Positions 8,109 to 18,060 of a DNA stretch of 64,000 nucleotides are shown in pieces. Source of the DNA: Chitinophaga sp. H8 (lineage in GTDB: Bacteria; Bacteroidota; Bacteroidia; Chitinophagales; Chitinophagaceae); the NCBI RefSeq assembly GCF_040567655.1, contig NZ_JBEXAC010000002.1, positions 1,240,001 through 1,304,000 of the forward strand, written 5' to 3'. The translations under genes and the position numbers were made by a program. The notes beneath the pieces are model-generated. The model had not been told where the DNA came from. It saw only the letters and a program-made list of their open reading frames with translations, and made no database searches. How positions within the stretch are numbered: position 1 is the first letter of the stretch; each line of letters starts with the position of its first letter.

Positions 8109-9356
8109 ATGGACAAGGAATTACCAGCGGCAATGGTATCACAGAAAAGAAGAAAGCTACTGGGCATTTTAGTGCTGGTGATGCTCTTGCTGGTTGCTGC
8201 TATCTATACCATGCGTTATGTGCTGTCCCCTGCCTTAAAACGGGCTAATATCATCACTGCAGTGGCAGAGAAAGGTGACGTGGAAAATACGATTAACGCC
8301 TCCGGAGAAGTATTGCCTGAATTTGAAGAGGTGATCACCAGTCCTATTAACGCTGCTATTCAGCAGGTGGTGATGGATGCCGGCAGTAAAGTAACTGCCG
8401 GACAATCTATCCTGAAACTGGATAAAGCGGCTACACAAACGGAGTACGACAGAGGAAAATTTCAGCTGGAATCAAAACATAACGATATTAAGAAGCTCAG
8501 GCTGGAGCTGGATAAAAGTTATTTTGACCTGCAATCCAGCAATGAGGTAAAGCAGTTGCGTATCAACAGTTTGCTGGCAGATGTGGAAAACGCAAAACGA
8601 TTATTCAAAGCTGGTGGAGGTACCAGGGAGGATATAGAAAAAGCAGAACTGGAATTGAAAGTGGCACAGCTGGAAAAGAAACAATTGGAAAACCAGCTTA
8701 AAAGCAAGCAGCAATCCATGCAGGTGGAAATGCGGGAATCCGAGATTACGGCAGCTATACAGGCCAACGAACTACATGCCCTGGAAAGGAAACTGCAGCA
8801 GGCCAGCGTGGTGTCCAGCCGGGAAGGAGTAGTAACCTGGGTAAATAAGAATATTGGCGCTACCATCCGCGAAGGTGATGCGCTGGCACGTATTGCAGAC
8901 CTGGGGAGCTATAAAGTAACAGGTAGCATTTCGGATACTTATATGGACCAGCTGCACAATGGGATGCCCGCTATTATACGTATCAATGAAACCAGCCTCC
9001 GTGGCACCATTACCAATATCTATCCTGCCGTACAGAATGGCATCGCCACCTTTGATATCAAACTCAATGAACAATCACATAAGCTGTTGCGGCCAAATAT
9101 GAAAGTGGAAGTATTCCTGGTTACTGCTGCCCGTAATAATGTGGTCCGGGTGGCAAATGGTAATGGATTTAAAGGCACCCCTGTACAAGACGTTTTTGTA
9201 GTGAAAGATAATAAAGCTATCCGCAGAACTGTACAGATAGGAATGAGCAACTTCGACTATGTGGAATTAAAAGACCAGATTAATCCGGGCGATGTGGTGA
9301 TCATAAGTGATATGAGCGCCTATAAACACGCCAAAGAAATAACGATTAACAACTAA
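8109..9356 (+). CDS. HlyD/MacA-type periplasmic membrane fusion protein
   Basis: Periplasmic adaptor (415 aa) that would link the ABC permeases of the inner membrane to the TolC-like channel. It has a short cytoplasmic N-terminus, one membrane anchor at about 19-37 (LLGILVLVMLLLVAAIYTM), a split biotinyl-lipoyl domain (about 65-105: ITSPINAAIQQVVMDAGSKV, and REGVVTWVNKNIGATIREGD), an alpha-helical hairpin rich in Lys/Glu/Gln (about 115-235) and a beta-barrel/proximal C-terminal part. It is the first gene of the operon, 10 bp before the TolC gene, and lies just downstream of a sigma-54-like promoter. The exported substrate is not known. Macrolides, peptides or lipids are all possible. Confidence 0.88.
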   Translation: MDKELPAAMVSQKRRKLLGILVLVMLLLVAAIYTMRYVLSPALKRANIITAVAEKGDVENTINASGEVLPEFEEVITSPINAAIQQVVMDAGSKVTAGQSILKLDKAATQTEYDRGKFQLESKHNDIKKLRLELDKSYFDLQSSNEVKQLRINSLLADVENAKRLFKAGGGTREDIEKAELELKVAQLEKKQLENQLKSKQQSMQVEMRESEITAAIQANELHALERKLQQASVVSSREGVVTWVNKNIGATIREGDALARIADLGSYKVTGSISDTYMDQLHNGMPAIIRINETSLRGTITNIYPAVQNGIATFDIKLNEQSHKLLRPNMKVEVFLVTAARNNVVRVANGNGFKGTPVQDVFVVKDNKAIRRTVQIGMSNFDYVELKDQINPGDVVIISDMSAYKHAKEITINN

Positions 9357-9366
9357 CCCGGCTGGT

Positions 9367-10830
9367 ATGAAAAACAGGATCTTTTTACTGCTGATATCAG
9401 TACTGGCAACGGGGATGGTGCATAGCCAGGCTACAGGTGATACCATGACCTTATCCCTGCCACAGGTAGTGGAAATGGCCAAAGCGCGGTCTATTGCCTC
9501 TAAACAGGCTGCTACGGTTAAAACCACCCGGTATTGGGAATGGCGTACCTACCGCTCTAACTATCAGCCACAGCTGGCTCTGAATGGGGTGCTGCCAGGG
9601 TATAGTAAAACCTATCAGCAGGTACAGCAACCCAATGGTACTATTGCCTTTGAACCGGTGCACAATAACAATTCTTCTCTCGACCTTTCTTTCAGCCAAA
9701 GCATTGCGCAAACGGGAGGATATGTATATGGTGCCACTCAGCTACAACGTTTTGATGACTTTGACAGAAAGAATACGATCTATAACGGGGTACCTTACAC
9801 GATTGGATATAGCCAGCCCTTGTTTCAATTCAACAGCCTGAAATGGGACAGGAAAATTGAACCATTGAAGTATAATGAAAGCAAACAGGAATATATTGCT
9901 GCTATGGAGCAGATTGCTATCAAGGTAAGCGGTTATTTCTTTGACCTGCTCCTGGCACAGGTAAACCTGCAGATTGCTACTGCTAATCTTAACAATACTA
10001 ACCAGATACAGCAGATCGCAGCAGAGAAGTTTGCCCTGGGAAAAATTGCCAGGAATGAAATACTGCAGTTGCAGCTGGAAAAACTAAAAGCGCAGAAGTC
10101 GGTGGGCACTGCCAAACGCGATATGGAAATCGCTACGCTCAACCTGCGCGCTTTTACCGGACTGCAGCACGCTGATAAGATAGCATTAACCCTCCCGCCA
10201 GCCAGCATTGAGATGGAGGTAACGGCCGACAAGGTGCTGGAACAGGCCTATCAGAATAATACCAACGCAATTGCTTTTGTCCGGAAGGTACTGGAAGCTA
10301 AAAGAGATGTGGCACAGGCAAGGGGAAAGAATGGGCTGAATGCTGCACTAACGGCCAACCTGGGTTTCTCCAAAAGTGCACCCAGCATCCCTAAAGTATA
10401 TGAATCGCCGCAAAATCAGCAACTCTTGAAACTGGAGTTCAGTATTCCTATATTGGACTGGGGACGATCTAAATCGAGAGTCAAAACAGCAGAAGCAAAC
10501 CTGCAGTTTGCCGAATATGCAGTGGAACAGGATAAACAAAACTTCTCGCAGGAAGTTATTACACAGGTAACCCTGTTTGATATGATGAAAGACCAGGTAA
10601 GCCTGAGTGCAGTGGCAGATAGTATTGCTTCAGAAAAATACCAGATTGCGCAGGACAGGTATGTACTGGGTAATTTAAGTATCACCGATCTGAGTATTGC
10701 CTTCCAGGAAAAAGACCAGGCCAAAAGAGATTATGTAGCAGCATTGCGCGATTTCTGGGGGGCATATTATCAGCTACGCTATTTATCATTATACGATTTT
10801 GAACACAACCAAAAGATCACTTATCGATAA
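9367..10830 (+). CDS. TolC-family outer membrane channel protein
   Basis: Outer membrane efflux protein of 487 aa. A cleavable signal peptide (LLLISVLATGMVHSQA) is followed by two TolC-type repeats made of long amphipathic helices. Examples are LSLPQVVEMAKARSIASKQA, ISGYFFDLLLAQVNLQIATA-like helices, EKLKAQKSVGTAKRDMEIAT and the second-repeat counterpart around 390-470. The barrel strand QLALNGVLPGYSK lies between them. It would form the exit duct of the ABC exporter. It lies 10 bp after the fusion protein gene and 19 bp before the ATPase gene. Confidence 0.88.
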   Translation: MKNRIFLLLISVLATGMVHSQATGDTMTLSLPQVVEMAKARSIASKQAATVKTTRYWEWRTYRSNYQPQLALNGVLPGYSKTYQQVQQPNGTIAFEPVHNNNSSLDLSFSQSIAQTGGYVYGATQLQRFDDFDRKNTIYNGVPYTIGYSQPLFQFNSLKWDRKIEPLKYNESKQEYIAAMEQIAIKVSGYFFDLLLAQVNLQIATANLNNTNQIQQIAAEKFALGKIARNEILQLQLEKLKAQKSVGTAKRDMEIATLNLRAFTGLQHADKIALTLPPASIEMEVTADKVLEQAYQNNTNAIAFVRKVLEAKRDVAQARGKNGLNAALTANLGFSKSAPSIPKVYESPQNQQLLKLEFSIPILDWGRSKSRVKTAEANLQFAEYAVEQDKQNFSQEVITQVTLFDMMKDQVSLSAVADSIASEKYQIAQDRYVLGNLSITDLSIAFQEKDQAKRDYVAALRDFWGAYYQLRYLSLYDFEHNQKITYR

Positions 10831-10849
10831 TCCATTTTAAAACAACCAT

Positions 10850-11515
10850 ATGATACGTTTGCAAAACATAGAAAAAGTATACCGCACAGACACGGTGGAA
10901 ACACTGGCGCTGAACAGTATCAGCCTGGATATTGCCAAAGGGGAATTTCTTTCCATCATGGGTCCGTCTGGCTGTGGGAAGAGTACCCTGCTCAATATTA
11001 TGGGACTGCTGGATATACCTACCAAAGGAGATATACGTATTGCGGATAGTGCTACCAATCATTTGTCCGACAAGGAAATGGCACACTTCAGGAACAGGAA
11101 GATCGGCTTCATCTTTCAAAGTTATCACCTGATCAATGATCTTAAGGTGTTGGATAATGTAGAGCTGCCCTTATTATACCGGAAAGCATCTGCAGGAGAA
11201 CGGAAAAAACTGGCGGGTGAGGCGCTGGAAAAAGTAGGACTGAGCAACCGTATGAAACATTTTCCTACCCAGCTCTCCGGTGGTCAGAAACAACGGGTCG
11301 CCATTGCCAGGGCTATCGTGGGCAAGCCGGAAATTATCCTGGCGGATGAACCTACGGGCAACCTGGACAGCGCCATGGGCAATGAGATCATGGAAATCCT
11401 GATGCAGCTCAACCGCACAGAAGGTACTACCATCATCATGGTTACGCATGATGAGCATATGGCTAAACAAACCCACCGCCTGGTACGTCTTTTTGATGGT
11501 GCTCAGGTACAGTAA
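10850..11515 (+). CDS. ABC transporter ATPase (MacB/LolD type)
   Basis: ATP-binding subunit of 221 aa that powers the FtsX-type permeases encoded next to it. All motifs are visible: Walker A GPSGCGKS (38-45), Q-loop FIFQSYHL, signature LSGGQKQRVAIARA, Walker B IILADEPTGNLD and H-loop MVTHD. The EPTGNLDS form and the length are typical of the LolD/MacB branch. It has no fused membrane domain, unlike E. coli MacB, so the exporter is assembled from separate subunits. Confidence 0.95.
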   Translation: MIRLQNIEKVYRTDTVETLALNSISLDIAKGEFLSIMGPSGCGKSTLLNIMGLLDIPTKGDIRIADSATNHLSDKEMAHFRNRKIGFIFQSYHLINDLKVLDNVELPLLYRKASAGERKKLAGEALEKVGLSNRMKHFPTQLSGGQKQRVAIARAIVGKPEIILADEPTGNLDSAMGNEIMEILMQLNRTEGTTIIMVTHDEHMAKQTHRLVRLFDGAQVQ

Positions 11516-11539
11516 TATTCCCTGTTTAATTTAAATGCT

Positions 11540-12775
11540 ATGCTTAAGAACTATTTCAAAATAGCGATTGCAGTATTGAAAAGACGGAAGTTCTTTACTT
11601 TCATCAGCTTGTTTGGTATCAGCTTCACCCTTACGATCCTGATCGTAATAACGGCCTTCTGGGACCATACTACCAGTGCCAGATACCCTGACACTAAAAG
11701 AGACCGGTCACTGTATATTGTTAATATGACATTACGGGGAAGTAAAAATGGATATATGAATTCAGGCCCTGTCAGCCTCCATTTTCTGAATACCTATGTC
11801 TGTAAAATGAAAACACCTGTTGATATAGCCTTCTCTTCCATGTTCGGTCCTACCAATACCTATATCAATAATAAAAAACTGACCATCGATCTGAAATATA
11901 CCAACGCAGATTTCTGGAATGTATTGGATTATACTTTCCTGGAAGGGAAACCTTATACCCAACAGCAACTCAACAATGGAGAAAGAGTGGCGGTAATATC
12001 GGAAGAGACTAAACGGAATTATTTCGGAGAGGTCCCTCATGTGGTAGGAAAATACCTGGAAACCAATAACGAGCAATACCGGGTAATAGGTGTAGTGAAA
12101 AATGTGCCTGTTACATTACCATTTGTATACAGTGATATATATGTTCCTTACACCCTTTCACAACGGGATCTGGAGGACAGGTCATTTGGAGGTAAATACA
12201 CGGCTATCCTGCTGGCCAGGTCAGCGGCAGACCTGCCTGCGATAAAAGAAGAATTTAACCAGCTGATCAGAAAAATACCCTTGAAAGGAGAAAATTTTGA
12301 CAAGATAAATGGGAATACAGATAGTTACCTGGAAGTTTTTACACGTATCATCTTTGGGGATGAATCGAACAACGGGGTAGGAAAATTTGTGCTGATCATG
12401 AGTTTATTTGTTTTCACCTTTATGTTATTGCCCACACTTAATCTTGTTAATATCAATATCAGCAGGATTATGGAACGTTCTTCGGAAATAGGGGTACGCA
12501 AGGCTTTTGGCGCATCTTCCGGTACACTCACCATACAATTCATTGTAGAAAACCTTATCCTTACTTTCCTGGGAGGAGTGATAGGAGTGGGATTGTCCTG
12601 GATTATCCTGCAGGTAATTAATAGTTATCAATTGATCCCGAATGCCTATCTCACCATCAATTTATCTGTATTGTTTATCAGCCTGCTGGTCTGTATCCTG
12701 TTTGGGCTGCTTTCGGGGGTATATCCTGCCTGGAGGATGTCGAGAATGCAGATTGTAACTGCCCTCAAAGCTTAG
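11540..12775 (+). CDS. ABC transporter permease, FtsX/MacB type (first of two)
   Basis: Permease of 411 aa with the MacB layout. A first helix (about 20-40, FFTFISLFGISFTLTILIVI) is followed by a large MacB_PCD periplasmic domain (about 45-275: VAVISEETKRNYFGEVPHVV, YRVIGVVKNVP). Three C-terminal helices follow (about 282-305, 335-360, 375-395), with the FtsX motif MERSSEIGVRKAFGASSGTL between helices 2 and 3. It probably pairs with the second permease 35 bp downstream to form a heterodimer. The two differ mainly in the periplasmic domain. Confidence 0.9.
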   Translation: MLKNYFKIAIAVLKRRKFFTFISLFGISFTLTILIVITAFWDHTTSARYPDTKRDRSLYIVNMTLRGSKNGYMNSGPVSLHFLNTYVCKMKTPVDIAFSSMFGPTNTYINNKKLTIDLKYTNADFWNVLDYTFLEGKPYTQQQLNNGERVAVISEETKRNYFGEVPHVVGKYLETNNEQYRVIGVVKNVPVTLPFVYSDIYVPYTLSQRDLEDRSFGGKYTAILLARSAADLPAIKEEFNQLIRKIPLKGENFDKINGNTDSYLEVFTRIIFGDESNNGVGKFVLIMSLFVFTFMLLPTLNLVNINISRIMERSSEIGVRKAFGASSGTLTIQFIVENLILTFLGGVIGVGLSWIILQVINSYQLIPNAYLTINLSVLFISLLVCILFGLLSGVYPAWRMSRMQIVTALKA

Positions 12776-12810
12776 CATCCATTGTATTGATAAAATTAAA
12801 ACCGCATGAT

Positions 12811-13989
12811 ATGTTGACGCATTTATTCAAACTTATCTGGAACAAAAAGAAACATAATTTCCTGCTGATCATTGAAATGCTGGCATCATTCCTGGTCATG
12901 TTTGCTGTTTTTACTTTACTGGTAAATTATTATCAGCATTATAAAGCACCTATGAACTTTGAGTATAAGAATGTTTGGGCCGTGACATATGAAAAGCCCC
13001 AGGGGGTAAATAATAAAGACTCCCTGGTGATGATTTATGAAACATTACGGAATACGCTTACTGCCATGCCGGAAGTAGAAGCAGTAAGTATTATGTCGAG
13101 TAACAGCCCTTTTTCCATGAGTAACTCCAGTGCTAATATCCGGTACGGAAAGATAAACCTGCTGATAAACCAATATTTCACGGATGATGATTTCGATAAA
13201 GTCATGGGCGTAACTATGCAGGCAGGCCGCTGGTTCTCAAAAGCAGATGCCGGTAGTAAAATAATGCCGGTGATCATCAATACTACCATGAATGAAAGAT
13301 ATTTTGGACAGGAGAATGCTATTGGAAAAATAATAGGGAATGAACAGGAACAGTTAAGGGTGATAGGGGTGGTAAAGACATTGAAGGAGAAAGGCGACTA
13401 TGCCGCCCCTGAAATGGGGATCTACAGAAGGCCGGACAGCACTTCTTACAACTGGCTGCACCGGATGATGGTCAAAGTTCGCCCGGATGCCAACAATGCT
13501 ACCTTTGAAAGCCGTTTTGCCAAAGTATTTGCCGGCAGCCTGAAAGATAGTAATGTGGAAATAGAACATCTCACAGATAAGCGGATAGCCAGGAATAATC
13601 TGACACTGGTGCCGCTGCTGGTGATGCTCATCATTGCCTGTTTTCTGCTCATCAATGTGGCATTGGGCCTGTTTGGGGTGCTATGGTATAATATCAGCAA
13701 AAGGAAAAGTGAAATAGGACTGCGGAGGGCGCTGGGAGCCACTGGTCCGGCTATATCTCTGCAAATGGTAAGTGAAGCACTGGTATTATCTACACTGGCA
13801 GTGCTGGTTGGTGTATTTTTTGCAATCCAGTTTCCCTTGCTGAATGTTTTTGACCTGCCGGCCAATGTGTACTTTAAAGGCATTGCCTTATCCGTTATTT
13901 TTATCTACCTGTTAGTCATCATCTGTGCCTTTTATCCGGGCCGGCAGGCGGCTAATATTTATCCGGCAGTGGCATTACACGAAGAATAA
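12811..13989 (+). CDS. ABC transporter permease, FtsX/MacB type (second of two)
   Basis: Second permease, 392 aa from ATG 12811. A TTG start at 12787 is possible but unlikely. It has the same architecture as the previous gene: helix at about 18-40 (FLLIIEMLASFLVMFAVFTL), MacB_PCD domain with PVIINTTMNERYFGQENAIG and LRVIGVVKTLKEKG, and three C-terminal helices with ISKRKSEIGLRRALGATGPA. It ends in YPAVALHEE, a usual FtsX-type tail. It is followed after 23 bp by the response regulator gene on the same strand, so exporter and regulator are probably one operon. Confidence 0.9.
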   Translation: MLTHLFKLIWNKKKHNFLLIIEMLASFLVMFAVFTLLVNYYQHYKAPMNFEYKNVWAVTYEKPQGVNNKDSLVMIYETLRNTLTAMPEVEAVSIMSSNSPFSMSNSSANIRYGKINLLINQYFTDDDFDKVMGVTMQAGRWFSKADAGSKIMPVIINTTMNERYFGQENAIGKIIGNEQEQLRVIGVVKTLKEKGDYAAPEMGIYRRPDSTSYNWLHRMMVKVRPDANNATFESRFAKVFAGSLKDSNVEIEHLTDKRIARNNLTLVPLLVMLIIACFLLINVALGLFGVLWYNISKRKSEIGLRRALGATGPAISLQMVSEALVLSTLAVLVGVFFAIQFPLLNVFDLPANVYFKGIALSVIFIYLLVIICAFYPGRQAANIYPAVALHEE

Positions 13990-14012
13990 ATAACCTTACT
14001 TTTACTTCAGGT

Positions 14013-15383
14013 ATGATACTGATTATTGATGATGACATTGCGGTAAGAACTTCTTTATTGCTGCTGTTGCAGCAGGCGGGATACGAAGCGGCGGGTGTAA
14101 GCACGCCGGAAGAGGCGCTGCTCAGTATCCGGGCCAATCCGCCTGCACTGGTATTGCTGGACCTTAATTTCTCTATCGATACTTCCGGTAAGGAAGGCAT
14201 GACTTTATTAAAACAGATCAGGCAGCAGCAGGCTGCCCTGCCCGTAATCCTGATTACCGGATGGGGAAGTATCGCCCTGGCAGTGCAGGGCATGAAGCTC
14301 GGGGCTAATGATTTTATCAGCAAACCCTGGAATAATGATAATATCCTGCAATCAGTAAAGACCCTGCTGCAGTTACAGCATAAAACCACACATCATACCC
14401 GTAAGCAACTGGATGGCTTGTATAATTTTCAGCACATCATAGGAGAAGATCCTAAAATGATGGACATTCTGGAAACGATCGGGCGTGTGGCCGCTACAGA
14501 TGCTTCCATTCTTATCATGGGGGAAAGTGGTACAGGAAAGGAACTGATTGCAGAGGCCATCCATCAGAATAGTACCCGCCGCAATAAACCTTTCATCAAG
14601 GTAAACCTCGGCGGGATCTCCACTTCCTTATTTGAAAGTGAAATGTTTGGTCATGTAAGAGGTGCTTTTACTGATGCCCGGTACGACCGTACCGGCCGTT
14701 TTGAAATGGCGCACAAGGGTACCATCTTTCTGGATGAAATAGGCGACCTGGACAGCAGCAGCCAGGTAAAGCTATTACGGGTGCTGCAGGACAGGACCTA
14801 CGAAGTGCTGGGCAGCAGCCGTACCAAAGTGGTAGATACCCGCGTAGTATGTGCTACTAATAAAAACCTGCATGAAATGGTGGCGTTGGGTACTTTCCGC
14901 GAAGACCTGTTGTACCGCATTAATCTGATCACAATCCGGCTGCCGGCATTGCGGGAACGTCCTAAAGATATCCCACTACTGGTAAACGGGTTTATCCATA
15001 ACCTCCGGGAAATGTATAGCCGTCCGGCCCTCAACGTTACATCCGATGCCATGAAATGGCTGCAGCAACTGCCATTGCCTGGTAATATCCGCCAGTTGAA
15101 AAATCTGGTGGAACGGGCTATACTGGTTAGTAAAACTGACCAGCTGGATACAGCTGCTTTCCGGTCACAACTGGAGCTGTCGCCGGTAAAAACCGGTAAT
15201 ATCCAGTTGCCCGGTGTAGGCACTATCACCCTGGAAGAACTGGAAGTGGGTATGATCAGAAAGGCCATGATGTTTCATCATAACAAAATTGCAAAAGCAG
15301 CAGTTTCACTGGGAATCACCCGCAGTGCCTTATACCGGCGGCTGGATAAATACAATATTCCATACGATGAAACTTCGGACTAA
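14013..15383 (+). CDS. Sigma-54-dependent NtrC-family response regulator
   Basis: Transcription activator of 456 aa. The receiver domain (1-120) has its acidic pocket D6-D8, phosphoacceptor D50 (LVLLDLN), T82 and K104. The AAA+ domain (about 145-375) has Walker A GESGTGKE, the sigma-54 contact loop GAFTDA, Walker B IFLDEIGDLD and the arginine-rich FREDLLYRINLI block. A Fis-type helix-turn-helix closes it (IAKAAVSLGITRSALYRRLD). It would hydrolyse ATP to open RpoN promoters. Its stop overlaps the start of the kinase gene by 17 nt, so the pair is translationally coupled. The likely target is the operon's own promoter near 8069. Confidence 0.95.
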   Translation: MILIIDDDIAVRTSLLLLLQQAGYEAAGVSTPEEALLSIRANPPALVLLDLNFSIDTSGKEGMTLLKQIRQQQAALPVILITGWGSIALAVQGMKLGANDFISKPWNNDNILQSVKTLLQLQHKTTHHTRKQLDGLYNFQHIIGEDPKMMDILETIGRVAATDASILIMGESGTGKELIAEAIHQNSTRRNKPFIKVNLGGISTSLFESEMFGHVRGAFTDARYDRTGRFEMAHKGTIFLDEIGDLDSSSQVKLLRVLQDRTYEVLGSSRTKVVDTRVVCATNKNLHEMVALGTFREDLLYRINLITIRLPALRERPKDIPLLVNGFIHNLREMYSRPALNVTSDAMKWLQQLPLPGNIRQLKNLVERAILVSKTDQLDTAAFRSQLELSPVKTGNIQLPGVGTITLEELEVGMIRKAMMFHHNKIAKAAVSLGITRSALYRRLDKYNIPYDETSD

Positions 15384-16665
15384 ATATATCCTCTTTGTAA
15401 TTATCCTGCACCTGGTTACCCTGGGGCTTACGTTTGTTATTTTTAAGGAAAACAAACTGTTGTTCCTCGTAGCAGAAGTATTTATCCTGATATCAGTATG
15501 GATTTCCTGGCGCTTGTACCAGCAACTCATCCAGCCATTGCAAATGCTTACGCAAGGTGTGGAAGCGATCAAAGACCGGGATTTTAATGTGAAGTTCCTG
15601 CCCACCGGCAAGTACGAAATGGACCAGCTGATAGAGGTGTACAACAACATGATAGATCAGCTGAGAGAAGAGCGGGTAAAACAGGAGCAGCAGCATTTTT
15701 TCCTGGAAAAACTGATACATACCTCTCCTACCGGTATTATCATCCTCGATTTTAATGATCATATACAACAGGTAAACCCTGCTGCGCTGGCATTGCTGGG
15801 AATGACGGCGCATGCGCTGCAGGGGCGGCGGGTACATGAGCTGTCGCATCCTGTTTTACAGCAGATAGCATTATTGGAGTCCGGTAAGTCGGGTACAGTA
15901 TCTCTTACGGGGATGGCTACTTATAAACTGCAGAAATCCCATTTTATTGACCGGGGATTTCCCCGGCATTTTATCATGATAGAAGAACTGACCACTGCCA
16001 TCCTCGCGGCAGAGAAGAATGTATACGGGAAAGTGATCCGTATGATGGCACACGAGGTGAATAATACGATCGGGCCGGTCAACTCTATTATACATTCTAC
16101 GCTGGGTGCCGGAGCGCTTTGGGCGGATGGCCGGCAGCAGGTATTAAAGGAAGCCCTGGAAGTAGCGGTGGCCAGAAATCAGAACCTCAATATGTTTATG
16201 CGCAACTTTGCCGACCTGGTGAAGTTGCCTGTGCCAGACAGAAAGCCGGTAAACCTGCATCAGCTGATCCATAATGTAACCCGGTTGATGCAGATGAAAG
16301 CAACAGAAAAGCAGGTACAGTTTAAATTTGAAATGCCTGACGTTTCATTCCCCGTACTGATAGACGAACAGCAAATGGAACAGGCTTGTATCAATATTGT
16401 GAAAAATGCAATTGAAGCGATTGAAGATACGGGAACAGTCACCTTTATCACTGATCCGCGTACCCGTCAGCTGGTAATTACGGATAATGGGAAGGGCATC
16501 CCGGACGAACATAATGAATACATCTTCTCTCCTTTTTTCAGCAGCAAAAGAGACGGACAAGGTATTGGCCTTACCCTGGTGCGTGAAATCCTCCTCAACC
16601 ACCAGCTGTACTTCTCCCTGAAAACAGTGGCGCCCGGCAATACCCGGTTTGAGATCAGGTTTTAA
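15367..16665 (+). CDS. NtrY-like membrane sensor histidine kinase
   Basis: Sensor kinase of 432 aa from ATG 15367. Upstream in-frame codons belong to the response regulator tail. Two membrane helices (about 7-25 and 31-47) are joined by only a few residues, so there is almost no periplasmic sensor. A HAMP-like linker follows (QPLQMLTQGVEAIKDRDFNV), then a PAS domain (about 115-200), the phosphoacceptor H229 in MAHEVNNTIGP, and the ATPase domain with N box (NIVKNAIEAI), DNGKGIPDE and GQGIGLTLVRE. It would phosphorylate the NtrC-type regulator encoded just upstream. The short loop suggests that it senses membrane state or the cytoplasm, or listens to the exporter itself. Confidence 0.92.
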   Translation: MKLRTKYILFVIILHLVTLGLTFVIFKENKLLFLVAEVFILISVWISWRLYQQLIQPLQMLTQGVEAIKDRDFNVKFLPTGKYEMDQLIEVYNNMIDQLREERVKQEQQHFFLEKLIHTSPTGIIILDFNDHIQQVNPAALALLGMTAHALQGRRVHELSHPVLQQIALLESGKSGTVSLTGMATYKLQKSHFIDRGFPRHFIMIEELTTAILAAEKNVYGKVIRMMAHEVNNTIGPVNSIIHSTLGAGALWADGRQQVLKEALEVAVARNQNLNMFMRNFADLVKLPVPDRKPVNLHQLIHNVTRLMQMKATEKQVQFKFEMPDVSFPVLIDEQQMEQACINIVKNAIEAIEDTGTVTFITDPRTRQLVITDNGKGIPDEHNEYIFSPFFSSKRDGQGIGLTLVREILLNHQLYFSLKTVAPGNTRFEIRF

Positions 16666-16674
16666 GCATCGCTA

Positions 16675-17961
16675 TTAGGATAATACTACCTGCACTCTTT
16701 CGGCAGAGCGTTTGAACATTTTGAGAATGGTGAGCTGATAACCTTCTACCTGCAGTACTTCGCCTTCCGTAGGGATACTGCCGTGATAGTAGGCAATAAG
16801 GCCGGATAAAGTATCATAATGGTCACTTGCCGGCAATGGTTTGGGCAGGTATTCGTTGATTTCTTCTATATTCTGGTGGGCATCTACAATAAATGTCTGA
16901 TCGTTTACCTGTTGTACGATAGGTTGTTCCTGGTCGTGTTCATCCTGTATATCTCCTACCAGTTGCTCCAGTACATCTTCCATGGTTACCAGTCCTTCCG
17001 TGTCACCAAATTCATCCGTTACAATGGCCAGCTGTTGCCGGTTCAGCTGGAAGTTGCGCAACAGTACCTTGATCTTCATGCTGTCCGGAATATAAAATAC
17101 CGGGCGCAGGATATCTTTTACAGCCTTTACTGTCTTTTCATGGATGCCCTTTACGAGGTCTTTGGTATAGATCACCCCAATCAGTTCATCGATGCTATTG
17201 TTATATACCGGGTAGCGGGAGTAGCCTTCCATGATCACTTTATCCACCAGTTCATCAAAAGGCATGGCAGCATCCAGTGCAATGATATCCTTACGGTGGG
17301 TAAGGATGCCTTTTACGCGGCGGTCGTCAAAATCAAATACGTTGTGGATGAGTTCCCTTTCTGTTTCTTCAATAGCCCCGCCTTCCTGGCTTTCTGCGAT
17401 GATCAGCTTCAGTTCCTCTTCAGAGTGGATATCCTGCTCCTTTGCCGGCGGAATACCTATCATACGTAGCAGGAAGTTGGCTAGTCCATTGAGGAGCCAG
17501 ATGAACGGACGGAAAACGATATAGAAGATCTGCAGAGGGATCGCTACCAGCAAGGTAGTCGAAGCCGGTTTACGGATAGCGATGGATTTAGGGGCCAGCT
17601 CTCCAAATACGATATGCAGTACAGTAATACAGAAGAAGGCTACCGGGATAGCTATTTTATGTGCGGTAGAGGCAGGTATGGAAATATGTAAAGCGTCGAA
17701 GGTAGTCAGGATGATTTTGGTCATCATCTCCTCACCTACCCATCCCAGCCCCAGGGATGCCAGGGTAATACCCAGCTGGGTAGCAGCCAAATAACCGTCC
17801 AGGTTGCTGGTCACTTTTTTGGCCGCAGCCGTTACATTCTTGGATAAGCCACTTAAATTGCTCAGTTGGGTGCTCCGGACTTTTACGATGGCAAACTCGG
17901 CAGCTACAAAAAAACCATTCAGAAAAACAAGGAATATAGTTAGAAAAATTTCAAATGTCAT
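16675..17961 (-). CDS. CNNM/CorC-HlyC family membrane protein (hemolysin-like)
   Basis: Integral membrane protein of 428 aa. The DUF21/CNNM transmembrane domain (about 1-190: FLTIFLVFLNGFFVAAEFAI, AATQLGITLASLGLGWVGEE) is followed by a CBS pair (about 205-325: MPFDELVDKVIMEGYSRYPV, YTKDLVKGI) and a CorC_HlyC domain (about 335-425: VDAHQNIEEINEYL, TLSGLIAYYHGSIPTEGEV). The family is linked to magnesium/cobalt export and to divalent cation balance, and the older name hemolysin is not a demonstrated function. It is convergent with the kinase gene (9-bp gap). Confidence 0.9.
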   Translation of the reverse strand: MTFEIFLTIFLVFLNGFFVAAEFAIVKVRSTQLSNLSGLSKNVTAAAKKVTSNLDGYLAATQLGITLASLGLGWVGEEMMTKIILTTFDALHISIPASTAHKIAIPVAFFCITVLHIVFGELAPKSIAIRKPASTTLLVAIPLQIFYIVFRPFIWLLNGLANFLLRMIGIPPAKEQDIHSEEELKLIIAESQEGGAIEETERELIHNVFDFDDRRVKGILTHRKDIIALDAAMPFDELVDKVIMEGYSRYPVYNNSIDELIGVIYTKDLVKGIHEKTVKAVKDILRPVFYIPDSMKIKVLLRNFQLNRQQLAIVTDEFGDTEGLVTMEDVLEQLVGDIQDEHDQEQPIVQQVNDQTFIVDAHQNIEEINEYLPKPLPASDHYDTLSGLIAYYHGSIPTEGEVLQVEGYQLTILKMFKRSAERVQVVLS

Positions 17962-18060
17962 TATATGAATGAGATTGGACGAGTGTAAGTTAAGTAAATA
18001 TTATAATATTAGTAAGGGCTTGATACACTCGTCCTGCCAATCATAACCGGCTACCTCCTT

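Noticed and set aside
16819..17469. 216-codon plus-strand frame inside the CNNM/CorC gene
   Set aside because: It is a shadow of the strongly supported minus-strand gene.
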